This document shows, one piece after another, positions 11,840 through 22,773 of a stretch of 43,038 bases of DNA (positions are counted from its first letter, which is position 1; every line of letters begins with the position of its first letter). This DNA is from Nymphaea colorata. Its lineage: Eukaryota; Streptophyta; Magnoliopsida; Nymphaeales; Nymphaeaceae. The stretch covers positions 1 to 43,038 of the forward strand of contig NW_022205133.1 in the NCBI RefSeq assembly GCF_008831285.2. The letters are read 5' to 3'. A program made the position numbers and the translations under genes. Under the pieces are notes generated by a model, which was given only the letters and a program-made list of their open reading frames with translations, had not been told where the DNA came from and searched no databases.

Positions 11840-12902
11840 ATGCTGGAGTGGCTGTTCGGATCGAAGAAGGAAGAGAAGAAGGAGCCCAAAGAGGATGAGC
11901 TCGGCAAGGACGAGCACTGGGTGTATGACTACGTGCGACAGTACCTCACCTCTCCCATCTGGCGCAACCCCCTCCTCGACTTCATCGAGGAAAATTGCCT
12001 CCTTTTTGAAGATCAATAGGAAAATAAGTTCGAATACACCAAGATCTTCCAGGAGTTCACAGGGCTTTCGGCTCTGTTGCTCTAGAGCATGATCGAGGAA
12101 ATCGGCATTTCCGAAAAAACTCTGGAGAAGTGCATCATTAAGGGCATCAAGAGCGAGCGCGACAACAAGATCTTCAGGCAGATCCTCCTCTGTGACAATT
12201 TCCTCGCTTTCAAGAAGATCATGGTCACCAAGAATAAAGAACTAGAAATCGAAGCACTCACCAAAATCCACCAACAGGCCTCCAAATAAGGTACCCCTTC
12301 CTCACTCAGCCAAACCTCAACACGCAGCACAACTCGCCATCGATGCCAAGGAACTCGAAAGACTGGAAATCGAAAAAGCAATCGCCATGTCACTAGCTGT
12401 TGAGGAGAAGACCCAGGAAGAGAAGGAACTGGAAGAGGCAATCAGACTAAGTCAACTGGAATACCAAAAGGAAGAGGAAAAACGCATTGAGGCACACAAA
12501 GAGAAACCCGCCTAAAAGAAATTAGGCGTACTCGGCCCCCTCCCACCTCTCGTTCTCGGCACCTCCAAACCCAATCGCCCCATCGAAGAGTTCAAAGTAG
12601 AGGAAAGCAGGCTGAAGGAGGAAATCGAAGTCTTGAAGAAACAGGAAGAGGAAAGACGCATCAAGGAGAAGCAAGAACAGGAGAACACTGAGGAGAGGAA
12701 GAAGAGACTGTTGGAGCAGAGAGAGCTGATCAGAAAGAAAAAGCAGGAAGAGAGAAAGGAAGAGCTTTCCACCTTTGTCAGCAACGTAATCATATAATTC
12801 ATTCAGCAAAACCAGGCCAGCAGCGAGCAGAAGATCAGTGAGGAGGAGATGGAACGCAGACGTAACCTGATGAAGAGACTCAAAGAGCAGCTCAAGGAGT
12901 GA
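11840..12902 (+). CDS. CFAP36: CFAP36 (BART-domain ciliary protein) with UIMs
   Basis: About 347 aa. Residues 1-140 match the BART-like domain of CFAP36/CCDC104, which binds ARL3-type GTPases: WVYDYVRQYLTSPIWRNPLL, DFIEENCLLFED, FEYTKIFQEFTGL, MIEEIGISEKTLEKC, DNFLAFKKIMVTKNKELEIEAL. The TAG in DQ-TAG-ENKFEYT aligns with Glu of the animal protein (DEEESKLTYT). Two ubiquitin-interacting-like helices follow (IEKAIAMSLAVEE and LEEAIRLSQLEYQ), then a Glu/Lys/Arg-rich C-terminal coiled coil. A 19-nt intron at 12291-12309 (GTACCCC...CTCAG) links QQASKE to AKPQHAAQ. The gene ends at TGA 12900-12902, converging with DRC11 53 bp away. Family call is secure; ubiquitin binding is inferred from the motif. 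Confidence 0.9.
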
Positions 12903-12955
12903 ATGATTACATCAAACATCCAAACTTACAAATTGGCATATGATTCAATAGCTAA

Positions 12956-15522
12956 TCACTTCTTTTTCTTGACGTCCTTGGGCTCGCTTCCTTCTGGAGG
13001 CGCGTTTTTCTTGTCTCTCCGAAGCTTTATGCCTGTCACTTCGTCATTGAATTCTCTGAATTTCTCGTATTCTTCAATGTAGGTCGACGGCTGGTTGGAC
13101 AGTGGGCCGATGAATTCGTTGATTTGCAGTGGACGGGTGGACATGCCTTCGCTCATTTGCATCAATCTCCTCTCAGTGACGACTTTGTTGATGGCTTCTC
13201 GGAACTAAATAAATAAAAAAGTACGTTTCCTCCGGTATATCCTTCGGTGACGTGAGCGATTGTGGTGACTGGGAAACTATCTGGAAGCTTAGCGCCTTTC
13301 TTCTCCATGTAATGCTCGAAGAGAGCTTTTCTAGTGGCGTAGTTGGGGAAGGGGAAGTAGAATTTCTTCTGGGCAAACGGTTTCACGAACTTTTTGTTCA
13401 TTTCCCAAGGCTTGTTGGTAGAAGCAATGACTGCCACACGATCCTCCTTCTTTAGCACTTTCTTTTTGTATTTTGTGAGCACCTTGCGCAGCTTGGTGAA
13501 GTTCGGTCCTGCAGCTCCACCAGCTCCTTTCTTTTTCTTCTTCTTTCCCTTGAAAATCTGTTACACTTCGTCCATGTAGATGATGGCAGGCGGGAAGGTC
13601 TTGGCTACGTTAAATGTCATTGCCAGCATCTTGTTGAGTTCTTTCTTATCGTTGATCTTTGGCTCAAGAGTCAGTGGGGACAGTTACAAGACGAGTGCGT
13701 CGCATTCGGAAGCTAAAGCTCTCACAATAAGTGTTTTTCCTGAGCCATGAGGTCCGAAGAAAAGGAAATAGTGAAGTTTGTCAATGCGTTCCTTGACGAA
13801 TTGTGAGCCTAGTGGCAATCCGATTAGCTCCACGATTGCTTGACGCACGTCAAAATAGCTGGGATCAGGCATCAGCTCTGTTGAAAGCTCTTCCTTTGTT
13901 CTTAAAAGGTTTGGTTCGCCGATCAAATCGGTAATCCTGGCAGGCATGAGCTTCTTAAGGACTCCGAAGTCGACGAGGTGGCCTATCTGGTCGAGAGGAG
14001 CGATCTTGCTGATTTCCTTCCAGCCAGGCACTTTGATCTTTTTAGCTTTTTTCTTTTTCTTTTTTTTCTTTTTCTTCTTGCCCTTTTTCTTCTTGAACTT
14101 GATACGCAGGTTGGCCAGTTCCAACTCGATCATGTCATCGACCATTTTCTGGATTTGATCCTCCACCTCTGGCAGAACTGTTTCTTTGATTTTTTCACTT
14201 CGGGCTTATCCTCAGTGCTTGTTTGGTCTTTCCACTCTTTGTATGCTTGTCGATTTGTTGCTGCATGATTAAGACTGTTTCAGTAGGACCACAGCGTGGA
14301 TTTTCCTTTTAGAATTTATCTTTTTCTGTCAGTTTCTTCTTCTTTTTGCCTTTACCCTTCTCCTTCTTCTTAGCCTATGCCATCTTAAGCATCATTTCCT
14401 GCTCCTCTGGAGTGGGTGGAATCTTCACTTTGTCTTTCTCATAGAAGTCCTTAACAGTATCGGGGATTTTGGAGAACTCATACCGCTCCATGAACTCGCT
14501 GATCCACAGTCTACGATCACGCAACATCTTCTCCTTAAGAGGCTCTTCCCACTTTTAATAAAGTTCTTCCTTGAGGCTGCCCAGAGTTTCCTTGTACTCT
14601 TTCTCATTGTCTGCCTGTTGTTCTCTAACCTTTTGGCGATTCTTGATCATGCGGTAAAGAGCAGTAGAGGGGTCAGCTGGATCTTGCGGTTTTTTGAGGA
14701 TTCCGAGGAATGTGAGTTCCTCCTCGCGAACACGGTCGACTCGTCTGCGTGCCATGAAGCCCTTTATTGTCTTCTGGATCATAATGACCTGCTATCTTTT
14801 TTGGTTTTCGGAATCGTCGAATTCAAAGTTTTAGTTGCCAGCTGCCTCTTTCTTCTTGTTCAGCTTCTTAATCTCACGCTTCTGGTAATAGGCGGCCTTG
14901 AGCGCACGGACAATACCCTGACGACCTCTTTCGATCTTCTGGATGATACGGATGGCAGTTTCCATGTTGGTGTCTAGAGCGGATCTCTCTTCAATAACTT
15001 CCTCCTCAGGCAAGTTGGTCTCTTTGAGGTCGATGAGGAACTTATCGACGATCTGGTTTCGTTTGAGTTTATCCTAATTGCGGTCGTTGACGAAGTAGCG
15101 CGGGATGTGCATTTCAATTTCAGAGGGACGCATGCGCATCTACAGCAGAAACTCATCGAGGTTGACGTATTCGGAGCGGACGGAGTTGGTGTGAGTGTTG
15201 TAGCGAATCAGGTTCAATTTGAGTTCTACCACACGTAGCATCGTGGATTCCAGCATGTCCTTGAGGAGCATCCTCTTCTGCGGGTGCACCATCTGGTCGT
15301 AGCAATCCTCCAAGATCTTGTAGCAGTGCACGTATTTGACGTAGAGGTGTGCATAGAAGCGGAACCACTCTTCGTCCTTCCTCTCGTACTTTACCTAAAT
15401 AGACTGGTGGATACCCCCTTTTCGCCCAGGTTCTCATCTAGCGGCTCGAACTCCTCGTGAATGTTCTCCAGCAGCTAGTTGATGGCCTCCTTCCACAGGT
15501 TGTTGTAGTAGGTGCTAGACAT
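12956..15522 (-). CDS. DRC11: IQCA1/DRC11, nexin-dynein regulatory complex AAA protein
   Basis: About 840 aa. DRC11 (IQCA1) is a subunit of the axonemal nexin-dynein regulatory complex. Visible domains: N-terminal helical region (EEWFRFYAHLYVKYVHCYKI), two IQ motifs (IRIIQKIERGRQGIVRALKA; IMIQKTIKGFMARRRV), a very Lys-rich stretch, and an AAA domain with Walker A GPHGSGKT, Walker B PAIIYMDEV-TAA-QIF and sensor region VAVIASTNKPWEM. Introns of 20 nt lie at 15395-15414 (joins EKG to VKYERK) and 13205-13224 (joins YTGGN to FREAINK). Two more frame changes lie between 14160 and 14300: an intron of about 29-32 nt ending before TNRQAYKEWKD, and a shortfall at the six-T run 14190-14195. Stop is TGA 12956-12958. 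Identity is strong; the short mid-region is unresolved. Confidence 0.88.
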
Positions 15523-15758
15523 TCGCACCCCAACCTAAAAAAATTATAACTTATCCTCTACGGATCCACATAAACCATTCAAATATCAACATGTCCCGCT
15601 ATCACCAAAAATATCACTTTCCATATATTTCCAACGATTGCCTGAATTGGCATGACAGTAGCCATTTTTTTGGTTCCTGTGTTGGGTAAATTATAGTTTG
15701 GTTAAAAGAGTAAAGAGATTGATGCGTGATGGGTGCATGACCGAGGGCAATTGCCCCT

Positions 15759-16339
15759 TCAAATATCTAAATATAAATGATGATCAAAGAAGTTTTCGGG
15801 GTGTTCGCACTCCATCTCCACACTTTATTACAGATTCTCGCATTCCACGCACCTACAGTCAGCACCGCACTTCATCCCCATCGAGTGGCACTCACAGTAC
15901 TTCTTCAGACAGTGGCTCTTAGACATTTGCATTTCACCTTTAGGGGTAACGGACGGCCGAGGAATAGCTTCTAGCGGTTGCCGCAATCCTTGCATTCGCA
16001 TTCTGCAGTGCATGCCTCGCCCAATTTGAAGCACTCGCAGTAGTTCTTTTGGCAACGAGTCTTGGCGCAGGTGCACTTGCGGATGGGTTCTGAGTCGGCG
16101 CAAGTGGAAGTGGAGCGGTTGGAGGTCTTAAGGCCGCCCTCCACTTCCATTTCCTCGATGGGGGCTTAGGGCTGCGCGGGTTGGTAGTCATAGTTGAGAG
16201 ATCCTTTCTTAGTGGTCTTTGGCTAGGAACCGAGGATGTCAAACAGAGTAGCGTCTTCTTCTGGCTCTTAAAGCCCATCAATCATAATCAGTATCTGCTC
16301 CTCCGCCTACATCTATACAGGCTTCTCCTCGCAGTCCAT
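15759..16339 (-). CDS. Tesmin/LIN54-type CXC DNA-binding protein
   Basis: About 193 aa with two cysteine-rich CXC (CRC) modules. The first reads RKCTCAKTRCQKNYCECF...CTAECECKDCGN. The second reads VKCKCL-KSHCLKKYCECHSMGMKCGADCRCVEC. The two are separated by a short hinge (KLFLGRPLPLK), the arrangement of LIN54, tesmin and plant TSO1, which bind the CHR-type element of cell-cycle promoters. The second CXC needs one extra A at the TT of 15919-15920. A 20-nt GTGAAA...CTAAG unit there would also restore frame, but it would remove the essential CxC, so I reject it as an intron. The N-terminal half is acidic. The last codons before TGA 15759-15761 include TAA TAA read as Glu-Glu. Confidence 0.87.
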
Positions 16340-16756
16340 AATGATAGTAAAAAGCGATTATGAATGGAAACGCCCAAAATGCTCAAATGCGATTTTTTCC
16401 TTTCCTCCATACTTGTCGCTATTCTGGCTGCAGTCCTTTAAAGCTGCGATATTTCGGATTGAGCAAATGGGTGCGATGTTGGGCGAAAGATGCGAGAGTG
16501 GGGAGGGTGGCTGTTTCATGAAAAAAAATGCAGGTTGGGACGTCGTGGAGTCAGTTCAGTGCGTCTTCAAACCCCACTCCCTTCTAAAAAACAATCCATA
16601 CCAAAACGATCATCTTGTATTTTTATCCTATCAACAAAAAATCGACCCCTTTGGTGATCGGCAAGCAAGTGTGCAGATTTGCGGAGGGATTGTGAGCCCG
16701 TGGAAGTTTCTTTTCAATCAGAAATGGATATAATAACAGTTTCTTTAGAATAATTT
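16340..16756. promoter_or_regulatory. Intergenic region between divergent genes
   Basis: A 417-bp gap between the CXC gene (minus) and the S11 peptidase gene (plus), probably holding both promoters. With UAR as Glu a plus-strand frame of about 138 codons is open from 16341, but its protein has no recognisable features. It would start 2 bp from the CXC start codon and overlap the peptidase start, so I treat the region as non-coding. Confidence 0.5.
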
Positions 16757-18024
16757 ATGAAGATTGCCATTTGCCGGCTGCCTCCGCTCCCCAGACGCAA
16801 CGGCGACCTCGTTCCACCCGTCCTACAATGCCAATCCATCTCACTCCAGCAAAAATACTTCAACAATGACGCCAACCGCAACCAAAATGATGAGGATTTC
16901 CAAGTTCTATAACAAAAGCTCACCCCTCTCGCGCCGGACCCAAAGAGACCGCACTCCAACAATCGCAAACGTCGGTCGACTCCAGAGCAAAGTCCAACGA
17001 TTCGCGCTACGGCCTTAGAAACCACTCCTATTAATCCAGAAAGTCTCTTGCTATCAGCGAAGTCCCTCCGAAAGTGACCGCCAAGAGCTGGGTCGTGTAC
17101 GATATGCTCCAGGGCAAGTCCTTGTGGAGCCACCGCAGCCATAAACGCAGGGAAATGGCAAGCCTCACCAAGATGATGAATCTCATAACTATGCTCGAGC
17201 TAACAGCTTACCTAGGACTAGACGCGAGGGAAATTAGAGTAAAAGCATCGAAAACTGCCTGCTAGATTACAGGAACCACAGCAGAACTTCGGCAGGGAGC
17301 AGAGTACAGTCTATATGACCTCTATTTCGGCATGATGCTGCCTAGTGGCAACGACGCTGCCTACCTGATCGCATAAGTAGGTGGCCACCTGCTCAAGTTT
17401 CAGAGGGATGGCACATATCCCTCCATTCGGGAGGTCAACGGATCCGTAAACTCAGAAATAGCAGCGTATTCTGACCAGTTAGTCACTGCTTTCCTGAAGG
17501 AGATGAATCGCGTAGCCAGGAAGATAGATATGGCAAGCAGTAACTTCGCTAATCCCCACGGCCTCTCCAATACAAATAACTACTCCACAGCTGAAGACCT
17601 TGCCAAACTCTGCACTTACGCTATGCGCAATCCCCTCTTCCGAAGAATTGTGCAGACCAGGAAGTACAATTACTCCATCAGTCTCAATTGCGATAATAAG
17701 TTCTCAGCAGAAACTATAGCTTCCAAGTAAACCATCGACGAAGAAAAGGAGAATAATCCTTCTAGCTTAAGTGTATAATTAGGAAAATCCATATTTTTGC
17801 AGTGGGAAAATACTAATAGGATGCTAGGATAAGGCTGGAGTGGAATAAAGACGGGAATTACTCCAAACGCTGGCCCATGTTTGGCTGCTTCTCTGTGTCG
17901 GACTCTCGAGGGTAAAAGATACTAATTTTTGGTGATTTTGCTGGCAAGCGACAGCATGTAGGCAAGATGGAAGTAAGTGCGGGATTTGGTGGACTGGGCA
18001 ATCCAGAACAGGAGATACGTGTGA
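16757..18024 (+). CDS. Peptidase S11, D-Ala-D-Ala carboxypeptidase-like
   Basis: About 420 aa. All three catalytic motifs of penicillin-binding-protein-type S11 peptidases are present: SxxK in REMASLTKMM (nucleophile Ser), SGN in MMLPSGNDAAYLIAE, and KTG in GWSGIKTGITPNAGPC. The family signatures HGLSNTNNYSTAEDLAKL and the VVYDMLQGKSLWSHRSHKRR strand are also visible. In bacteria these enzymes trim peptidoglycan stem peptides. There is no obvious signal peptide at the chosen start (MKIAICRLPPLPRRNG). The first 60 codons are joined to the catalytic frame only by adding a base at the AAAA of 16914-16917, or by a cryptic intron. Several TAA/TAG read as Glu, and the tail RDLVDWAIQNRRYV ends at TGA 18022-18024. 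Bacterial origin by gene transfer is likely but inferred. Confidence 0.85.
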
Positions 18025-18048
18025 TATTTTTGTCCTTATAATAGAAAA

Positions 18049-19905
18049 TCAATCGTGGCGTTCGCTTAAATCGCTGAAGTAAGAGCGCTCACTGCTTTCA
18101 AAAAGATTGGCACCGTTCGACTCGCCCTCGTAGAGGTCGTGGGAACTGGATTGGCTGTCCACTTATAGGAATTCAAGCAACTTAATGCAGTGGTCTAAGG
18201 TAAAAGAATGCTTACTGATGCCTTAAATTTTGATCAGCTATTTGATGTAATAGTCGAAGCGGGCCAGTCGAGACTTTGGAGATGTCTTGCTGCCAAAAGG
18301 GGATAGTTTGGGTGGCATTTCTGGCAGCCTATCTCCTTTGAGCTTGTTTTTGGCAATGAAACGGAGCACCTCTTTGTTGAGGGCGAAGAAGTCAGAATAT
18401 CTTTCTTGAGAATGACAACCTCGTTGTCGGAGGACTAGTGATGCTGGTGGGTGTGCTTGCGCTGAATAGAAAGAAGATAGAGGGTGTGTATCTTGCCCTC
18501 CTTGTCGAAGTTTTTCTCGTTTCCAACCACTTTCATCTCCACATTCCGAAACCCTATATTCCACACGTCGAAATAGTTGTAATCTTCTCTTCCAGCTGCC
18601 CGCCTAGTCCAAACCACACTGCAAATGCTCGCCACAGTGTCTTGTGATTGACTACAATTTAAAAGAAGTGGAGGATATTATCGATGGTAGGGTTTTCGGG
18701 CAGCATTTCCATGCTGAGTCTCTTCTCCTCCAGCAACCTCCCATGAAAATCTACAATTTCTTGCCGAGATTTGTTGATGATCAGTTACAATACTTCAGAG
18801 TTGGAGACCAGAATGCTGCCCTTATGCGCACTCACCTTGAAAAAGGCACTCGAAAGCGATCCTCATCTTCTGCGTACAGGCTTTCCTTTTTAGCGAAGGG
18901 GAAACGCTGGGTATTCCCAAACGCAGCCTAGCAGTGGCAGGCAACTAAAGAAACTCTAGGAGAGGCGGACAGTAGAACTGGTCAGTCTTGATGAGCTCCA
19001 CCAGGTATGGTTAAAACAATTTCTGTCGTTCCTCTCCGTACTTCATGACATTTTCAAAGCGGGACTGTACTGGTGGGAGTATGACTTCTGAGTGATTGGG
19101 GAAGGTCTTGGCCATCTGGTCAGCGAGGGCGAGGAAGTCGTCTTAGCTCTTGGTGATGATCTTGACGGCCTCTTAGAAGTAGACGGCTATCTTGAACTCA
19201 CAGGCAGTGTTCCCCTTGTGCTGTATCACTTGAAACTCCTTGTTGAACTCGATGTAGAGTCGGTTTCGCGATACGCTGTCGTTCCGGATTATGCTGTTCT
19301 CGATGGTCCGGACTGACGGATTGAGGAGCACATCTGTTTAGACCACAGGTACTCAGCATTTCCCCGCTCTTCTTTTTATTCATGCTTTCGAAAAGAAGGG
19401 TGATGAGCGTGAGGCCCGTATTGAGGAGGCAGATTAGCACTTGTATTACAATTGAGGGATTGGGTTCTGGAAGCAGTTTCTAGGATAGTCTATTAAATAC
19501 CTCCACTGTGATTATCTCCACGAGCGAACTGACAGCGATGACGATCCAGTAGAAGAGACTGGCAAGATGGCGTCCTTGGCACTTGCGAACCTCACGTATG
19601 ATGATGTAGAGTTGCATGGTGTAGTTGACAATGAAGAGAAGATTGATGAGACTGTAATTGGAGTACCCGCTTTCCCAATATTTGGGATCTGAGTACGCGA
19701 GTATGATATGGGTGACCATGAGGAGCATGCTGAGCATGACCATTCCGAACTTGAGCCAGGTGGTCCTGGGGACATTCACGTCGAGGTTGTCACCCAGCTT
19801 GTCCAGCTTGAGCACCTTCCTGCAGAAGAGCACGCAGAAGAAAACGTTGTAAGTACACTGGTAGCACACCTCCGCGATGAGGAAGCTCTCCATACTGCTC
19901 GGCAT
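18049..19905 (-). CDS. Multi-TM protein with two PX domains
   Basis: About 605 aa. The N-terminal 150 residues contain four or five hydrophobic helices (LKFGMVMLSMLLMVTHIILA, SLINLLFIVNYTMQLYIIIR, LASLFYWIVIAVSSLVEIIT, IVIQVLICLLNTGLTLITLL). A first PX domain runs from VRTIENSIIRNDS... to PYLVELIKTDQFYCPPLLEFLEL. A linker follows, then a second PX domain (GKIHTLYLLSIQRK..., KRYSDFFALNKEVLRF, LPEMPPKLSPFG, RLARFDYYIKELIKI...LLEFLEV). PX domains bind phosphoinositides, so a role at endomembranes is likely. Introns: 18816-18835 (20 nt, GTGAGT...GGCAG) and 19334-19352 (19 nt). One-base shortfalls occur at 18916-18918 (CCC), 18599-18601 (CCC) and 18401-18403 (TTT), each restoring conserved PX sequence. 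It converges on the S11 gene with 24 bp between the stops. Confidence 0.78.
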
Positions 19906-20117
19906 GGAATAATTATCAAATTAATATAATCTCTCAATATCATCTACCCCCTCCCCCCCGCAAGATGCCACAGACATCATAATATCTCTGGATCTTGTGT
20001 TCCGATGAGTGTGGGTGAATAACTTCGAGCTTTTCCCCAAAGATGATGAGGGCATTATCGAATGCTAGGATAAAGGGTATAATTAATTGAATTATTGATG
20101 TTGATGATTGATGACGA

Positions 20118-21099
20118 TCATTTCCTGAGGAGGTCAAGGTATTCCTCGATATAGATGATTCTTACTTCTAATCTGATCTTTGCAGAATAAAGCAAGCACA
20201 ATCCTTCCTCTACTAGGTCCTTCACGCGACAAAGTTGGCTACGAGTTATCATCAGTTGCTCCTCAATTAAGGCTATCCGTGCCGATTATCTCTTGTGCGC
20301 ATCTCTTCGAACCTTCTCTTCATCTTCGTTGTCATTCCTTACTTCCTCCTCACATCCACTTGTTACTACCTCTTTTCGCTACCACGATTGATGAAATTTG
20401 TACGAATGAACCTATCGGACCCGAAGAAAAGCACGTCTTCCGCTTCCTCAGGATAAAGAATGGTGCTTTCGAAGTTTCTGTATTCAGAATGTTCAATGCT
20501 TCCATTGAGTTTGTAAGTCTCCGCGAGAAGGATAAGCTCCTTATATACCAGCATATAGTATTCAAGGGTGGCATTTCTGTAGAATTACTCCGCGTAGTTG
20601 CGACTGATAAACTTCCACAATCTGGCAAACTCTTGCTTAACTTTGCGAAAACCCTCGGGTCTTAGAATTCTCACAGCTAATTTCCTAGCATTCCTCAAGG
20701 TGATGAAGTTCTTACGCTGCATTGTAACGCCGTATTTCCTGGCCAGAATGCACAGCTTAGATATATTGTTAGAGAGTCCTCGCAGTATCTCTCTCCTTAA
20801 AATTTTAATACCGCTAGGTTAAGATATGGTTACATGCCTGTCTGCTGTGACATTTTCTCAAAATCCAATTCGTACTTGTAGAACTATTTGAAAACTGATT
20901 ATTCTAGCCTGGTCTGCTGGCTGTATATGGGCTGGTCTGCAGGATTTTTCTTGCCGAGCCTTGTAATCAGGTCATCAATACAAATTTCGACATCGTAGCG
21001 AGAGTTAATCACATCAAGATCGAGGCAGGAGACCATCTACGTCTCGTCCATTTCGATTGTCTCGCTGCCAATCGTAACTTGGAATGCCCTAGTGCCCAT
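20118..21099 (-). CDS. Unrecognised helical protein
   Basis: About 320 aa; I do not recognise the family. The N-terminal part (MGTRAFQVTIGSETIEMDE, RYDVEICIDDLITRLGKKNP) could be beta-rich. The rest is helical and charged (ILRREILRGLSNNISKLCIL, KQEFARLWKFISRNYAE, EYYMLVYKELILLAETYKLN, RIALIEEQLMITRSQLCRVK). A 20-nt intron at 20814-20833 (GTAACC...CCTAG) joins QQTG to IGIKIL. A further one-base change is needed near 20360 between SEKREEQVDV and EEEVRNDNEDEE. Four or more in-frame TAA/TAG read as Glu. Start ATG 21099 follows an AT-rich leader; stop is TGA 20118-20120. The long antisense frame at 20180-20665 is a shadow of this gene. Confidence 0.65.
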
Positions 21100-21345
21100 T
21101 TATATAGCTTATACTTTAGCCGCAAAATATCTTGGCTATTTTTGGCATAAAGCACATAAAAATGAGACACTTGATGTTGAAGAATTGTTAACTCCCAGAC
21201 AATTGAAGTGGGTATTTTTGCATTATGGTCTAAAAAATGGTTGGCATTTTATTGTTTGAGATTAATAAGTTATTACAATATTATTAAGTTGCACGCGCCG
21301 TCATAATCCGATGATATTATTAGCAGAATTCTAAAGAAGATTGAA

Positions 21346-21919
21346 TCATTATTTAGGGTTCTTGTAGTTTTTGATGATTTTATCGACAATTTCTGTAACT
21401 TTCTATTGCTTAATGGACAATCTGTTCGCAGAGATATGCTGTTCGAGTCGTTCGCAGAGCGATTTTCAATATGATCTTCTCTCCACTAGTCTCATAATTT
21501 GAAATATTGTCGGATTTAATTCTTTAAGATTTTGATTTCTCGTCGAACATCTAGCATTTAATGTATTTGATCAAATATATCGTCAAAATGCTCTTGATTT
21601 AAGGCTGAACTGCTTTATAATAGAATTCATTCAACTTTTTTTGTGTTATTTCTACATATCTGTTGTCGAAGTGCTGAGATATTTGTGCAATATAATATGG
21701 GTACTATATGTCGAAATTGGAGCAGTAATTAGCAACTTATTCTTTTTGATTCAAATGTATCATATGGTTAATAGCTTACCTTAGAATCGCAGAGCCGCGA
21801 GAATGCCTCTTCCCTCCTTATTTTCTCTTATATGAAACAATATTGACTTACTTTTATTCCTTTTCAATGGCTCATTATCTTCCACATCGTTGGCATCCAA
21901 TTATTTTTTCATCTCCATC
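21346..21919 (-). CDS. Small unrecognised protein, probable
   Basis: A probable short gene invisible with standard stops. From ATG 21763 the reading MIHLNQKEEVANYCSNFDIE, then YPYYIAQISQHFDNRYVEIT and QKKLNEFYYKAVQPEIKSI looks like real protein with UAR as Glu. After one-base changes at a T run and near 21480 it continues as FDDIFDQIHEMLDVRREIKI and ends SLCERLEQHISANRLSIKQ, EKVTEIVDKIIKNYKNPKE, TGA (21346-21348). An upstream ATG at 21919 (MEMKKELDANDVEDNEPLK) could supply a first exon through an intron of about 25 nt. The product would be helical, about 140-180 aa, with no known domain. Exon structure is uncertain. Confidence 0.45.
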
Positions 21920-22074
21920 AATAAATAATCTCATAATGGCACAAGCGAATTACACATAATAATAAAATTAACTTTGTTGCCATTAAAGAATGGATTTATG
22001 AAAATGAGGTGATATAATGAGGTTAACTTGTTTTTATCAAAATAGAATTTGATAATAATTAAGAAGTTTCATAA

Positions 22075-22690
22075 ATGTTTAAAAACACTTACCAATCCGG
22101 CTTCCTTTCCATCCTCTACTCCATCGGAAGCAAACCGCTGCAAATCTGGGACAAGCAGAGTACATTCACCCCCATTCAGTTCATAACGGACACATCAAGC
22201 GCATCACAGACCAGGACATCCAATCCTCAGTCCTCGAGATCATGGGCACCAACGTCACCACAGCCTTCATCACCTGCCCGCAAAACGAAAGCGAGACCCT
22301 GGGCATCAAATTGCCCTTCTTAGTAATGATCATCAAGAATGTACCCATGTCACGATTCAGCTGAAAAAATACTTCACCTTTGAGGTGCAAGTGCTCGATG
22401 ACAAGAACGTAAGGAGGCGCTTCAGAGCCTCTAACTACCAATCGACGACGCGAGTGAAGCCCTTCATCTGTACCATGCCGATGCGTCTGGACGAGGGGTG
22501 GAATCAGATCCAGTTCAATCTTTCAGATTTCACACGCAGGGCCTACGGAAGCAACTACATAGAAACGCTGAGAGTAACCATCCACGCAAACTGCCGCATC
22601 CGCAGGATCTACTTCTCAGACAGGCTCTACTCCGAGGAGGAACTGCCGCCAGAGTTCAAGCTCTTCCTGCCCATCCAGAAACAACAGTGA
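22075..22690 (+). CDS. CFAP20: CFAP20/BUG22 ciliary microtubule inner protein
   Basis: 191 aa, essentially the full length of CFAP20 (193 aa in human), with very high identity throughout: [130 protein letters not shown]20 lies at the inner junction between A and B tubules of axonemal doublets and regulates beat and tubulin modification. It contains no UAR codon and ends at TGA 22688-22690. Two introns of exactly 20 nt interrupt it, and because every flanking residue is conserved they are the best proof of intron size in this window. Transcribed divergently from the small gene at 21.3-21.9 kb. Confidence 0.97.
22160..22179 (+). other. 20-nt intron in CFAP20
   Basis: GTACATTCACCCCCATTCAG. Removing it joins IWDKQ to [11 protein letters not shown] with no gap relative to the conserved protein; retaining it breaks the frame. 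Confidence 0.96.
22341..22360 (+). other. 20-nt intron in CFAP20
   Basis: GTACCCATGTCACGATTCAG. Removing it joins VMIIKN to [10 protein letters not shown] exactly as in other CFAP20 proteins. It shares GTAC at the 5' end and ATTCAG at the 3' end with the first intron. Confidence 0.96.
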
Positions 22691-22773
22691 TCACTCTCGC
22701 CTTGTGCATATTACCACACGATCGAATATCAAAGTAGGGCTATTTTATGGGTTAAAGTATACAGAAGCAAACA

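Noticed and set aside
15919-15940. 20-nt GTGAAA...CTAAG unit as an intron in the CXC gene
   Set aside because: Removing it restores frame but deletes the conserved CxC of the second CXC module; a missing A explains the frame and keeps the domain.
16341-16760. 138-codon plus-strand frame with UAR as Glu
   Set aside because: It would begin 2 bp from the CXC start codon and overlap the S11 start. No domain, and it fills what must be a divergent promoter.
20180-20665. 161-aa plus-strand open frame
   Set aside because: It lies entirely antisense to a better minus-strand gene (20118-21099), whose frame continues through a canonical 20-nt intron and has natural protein composition.
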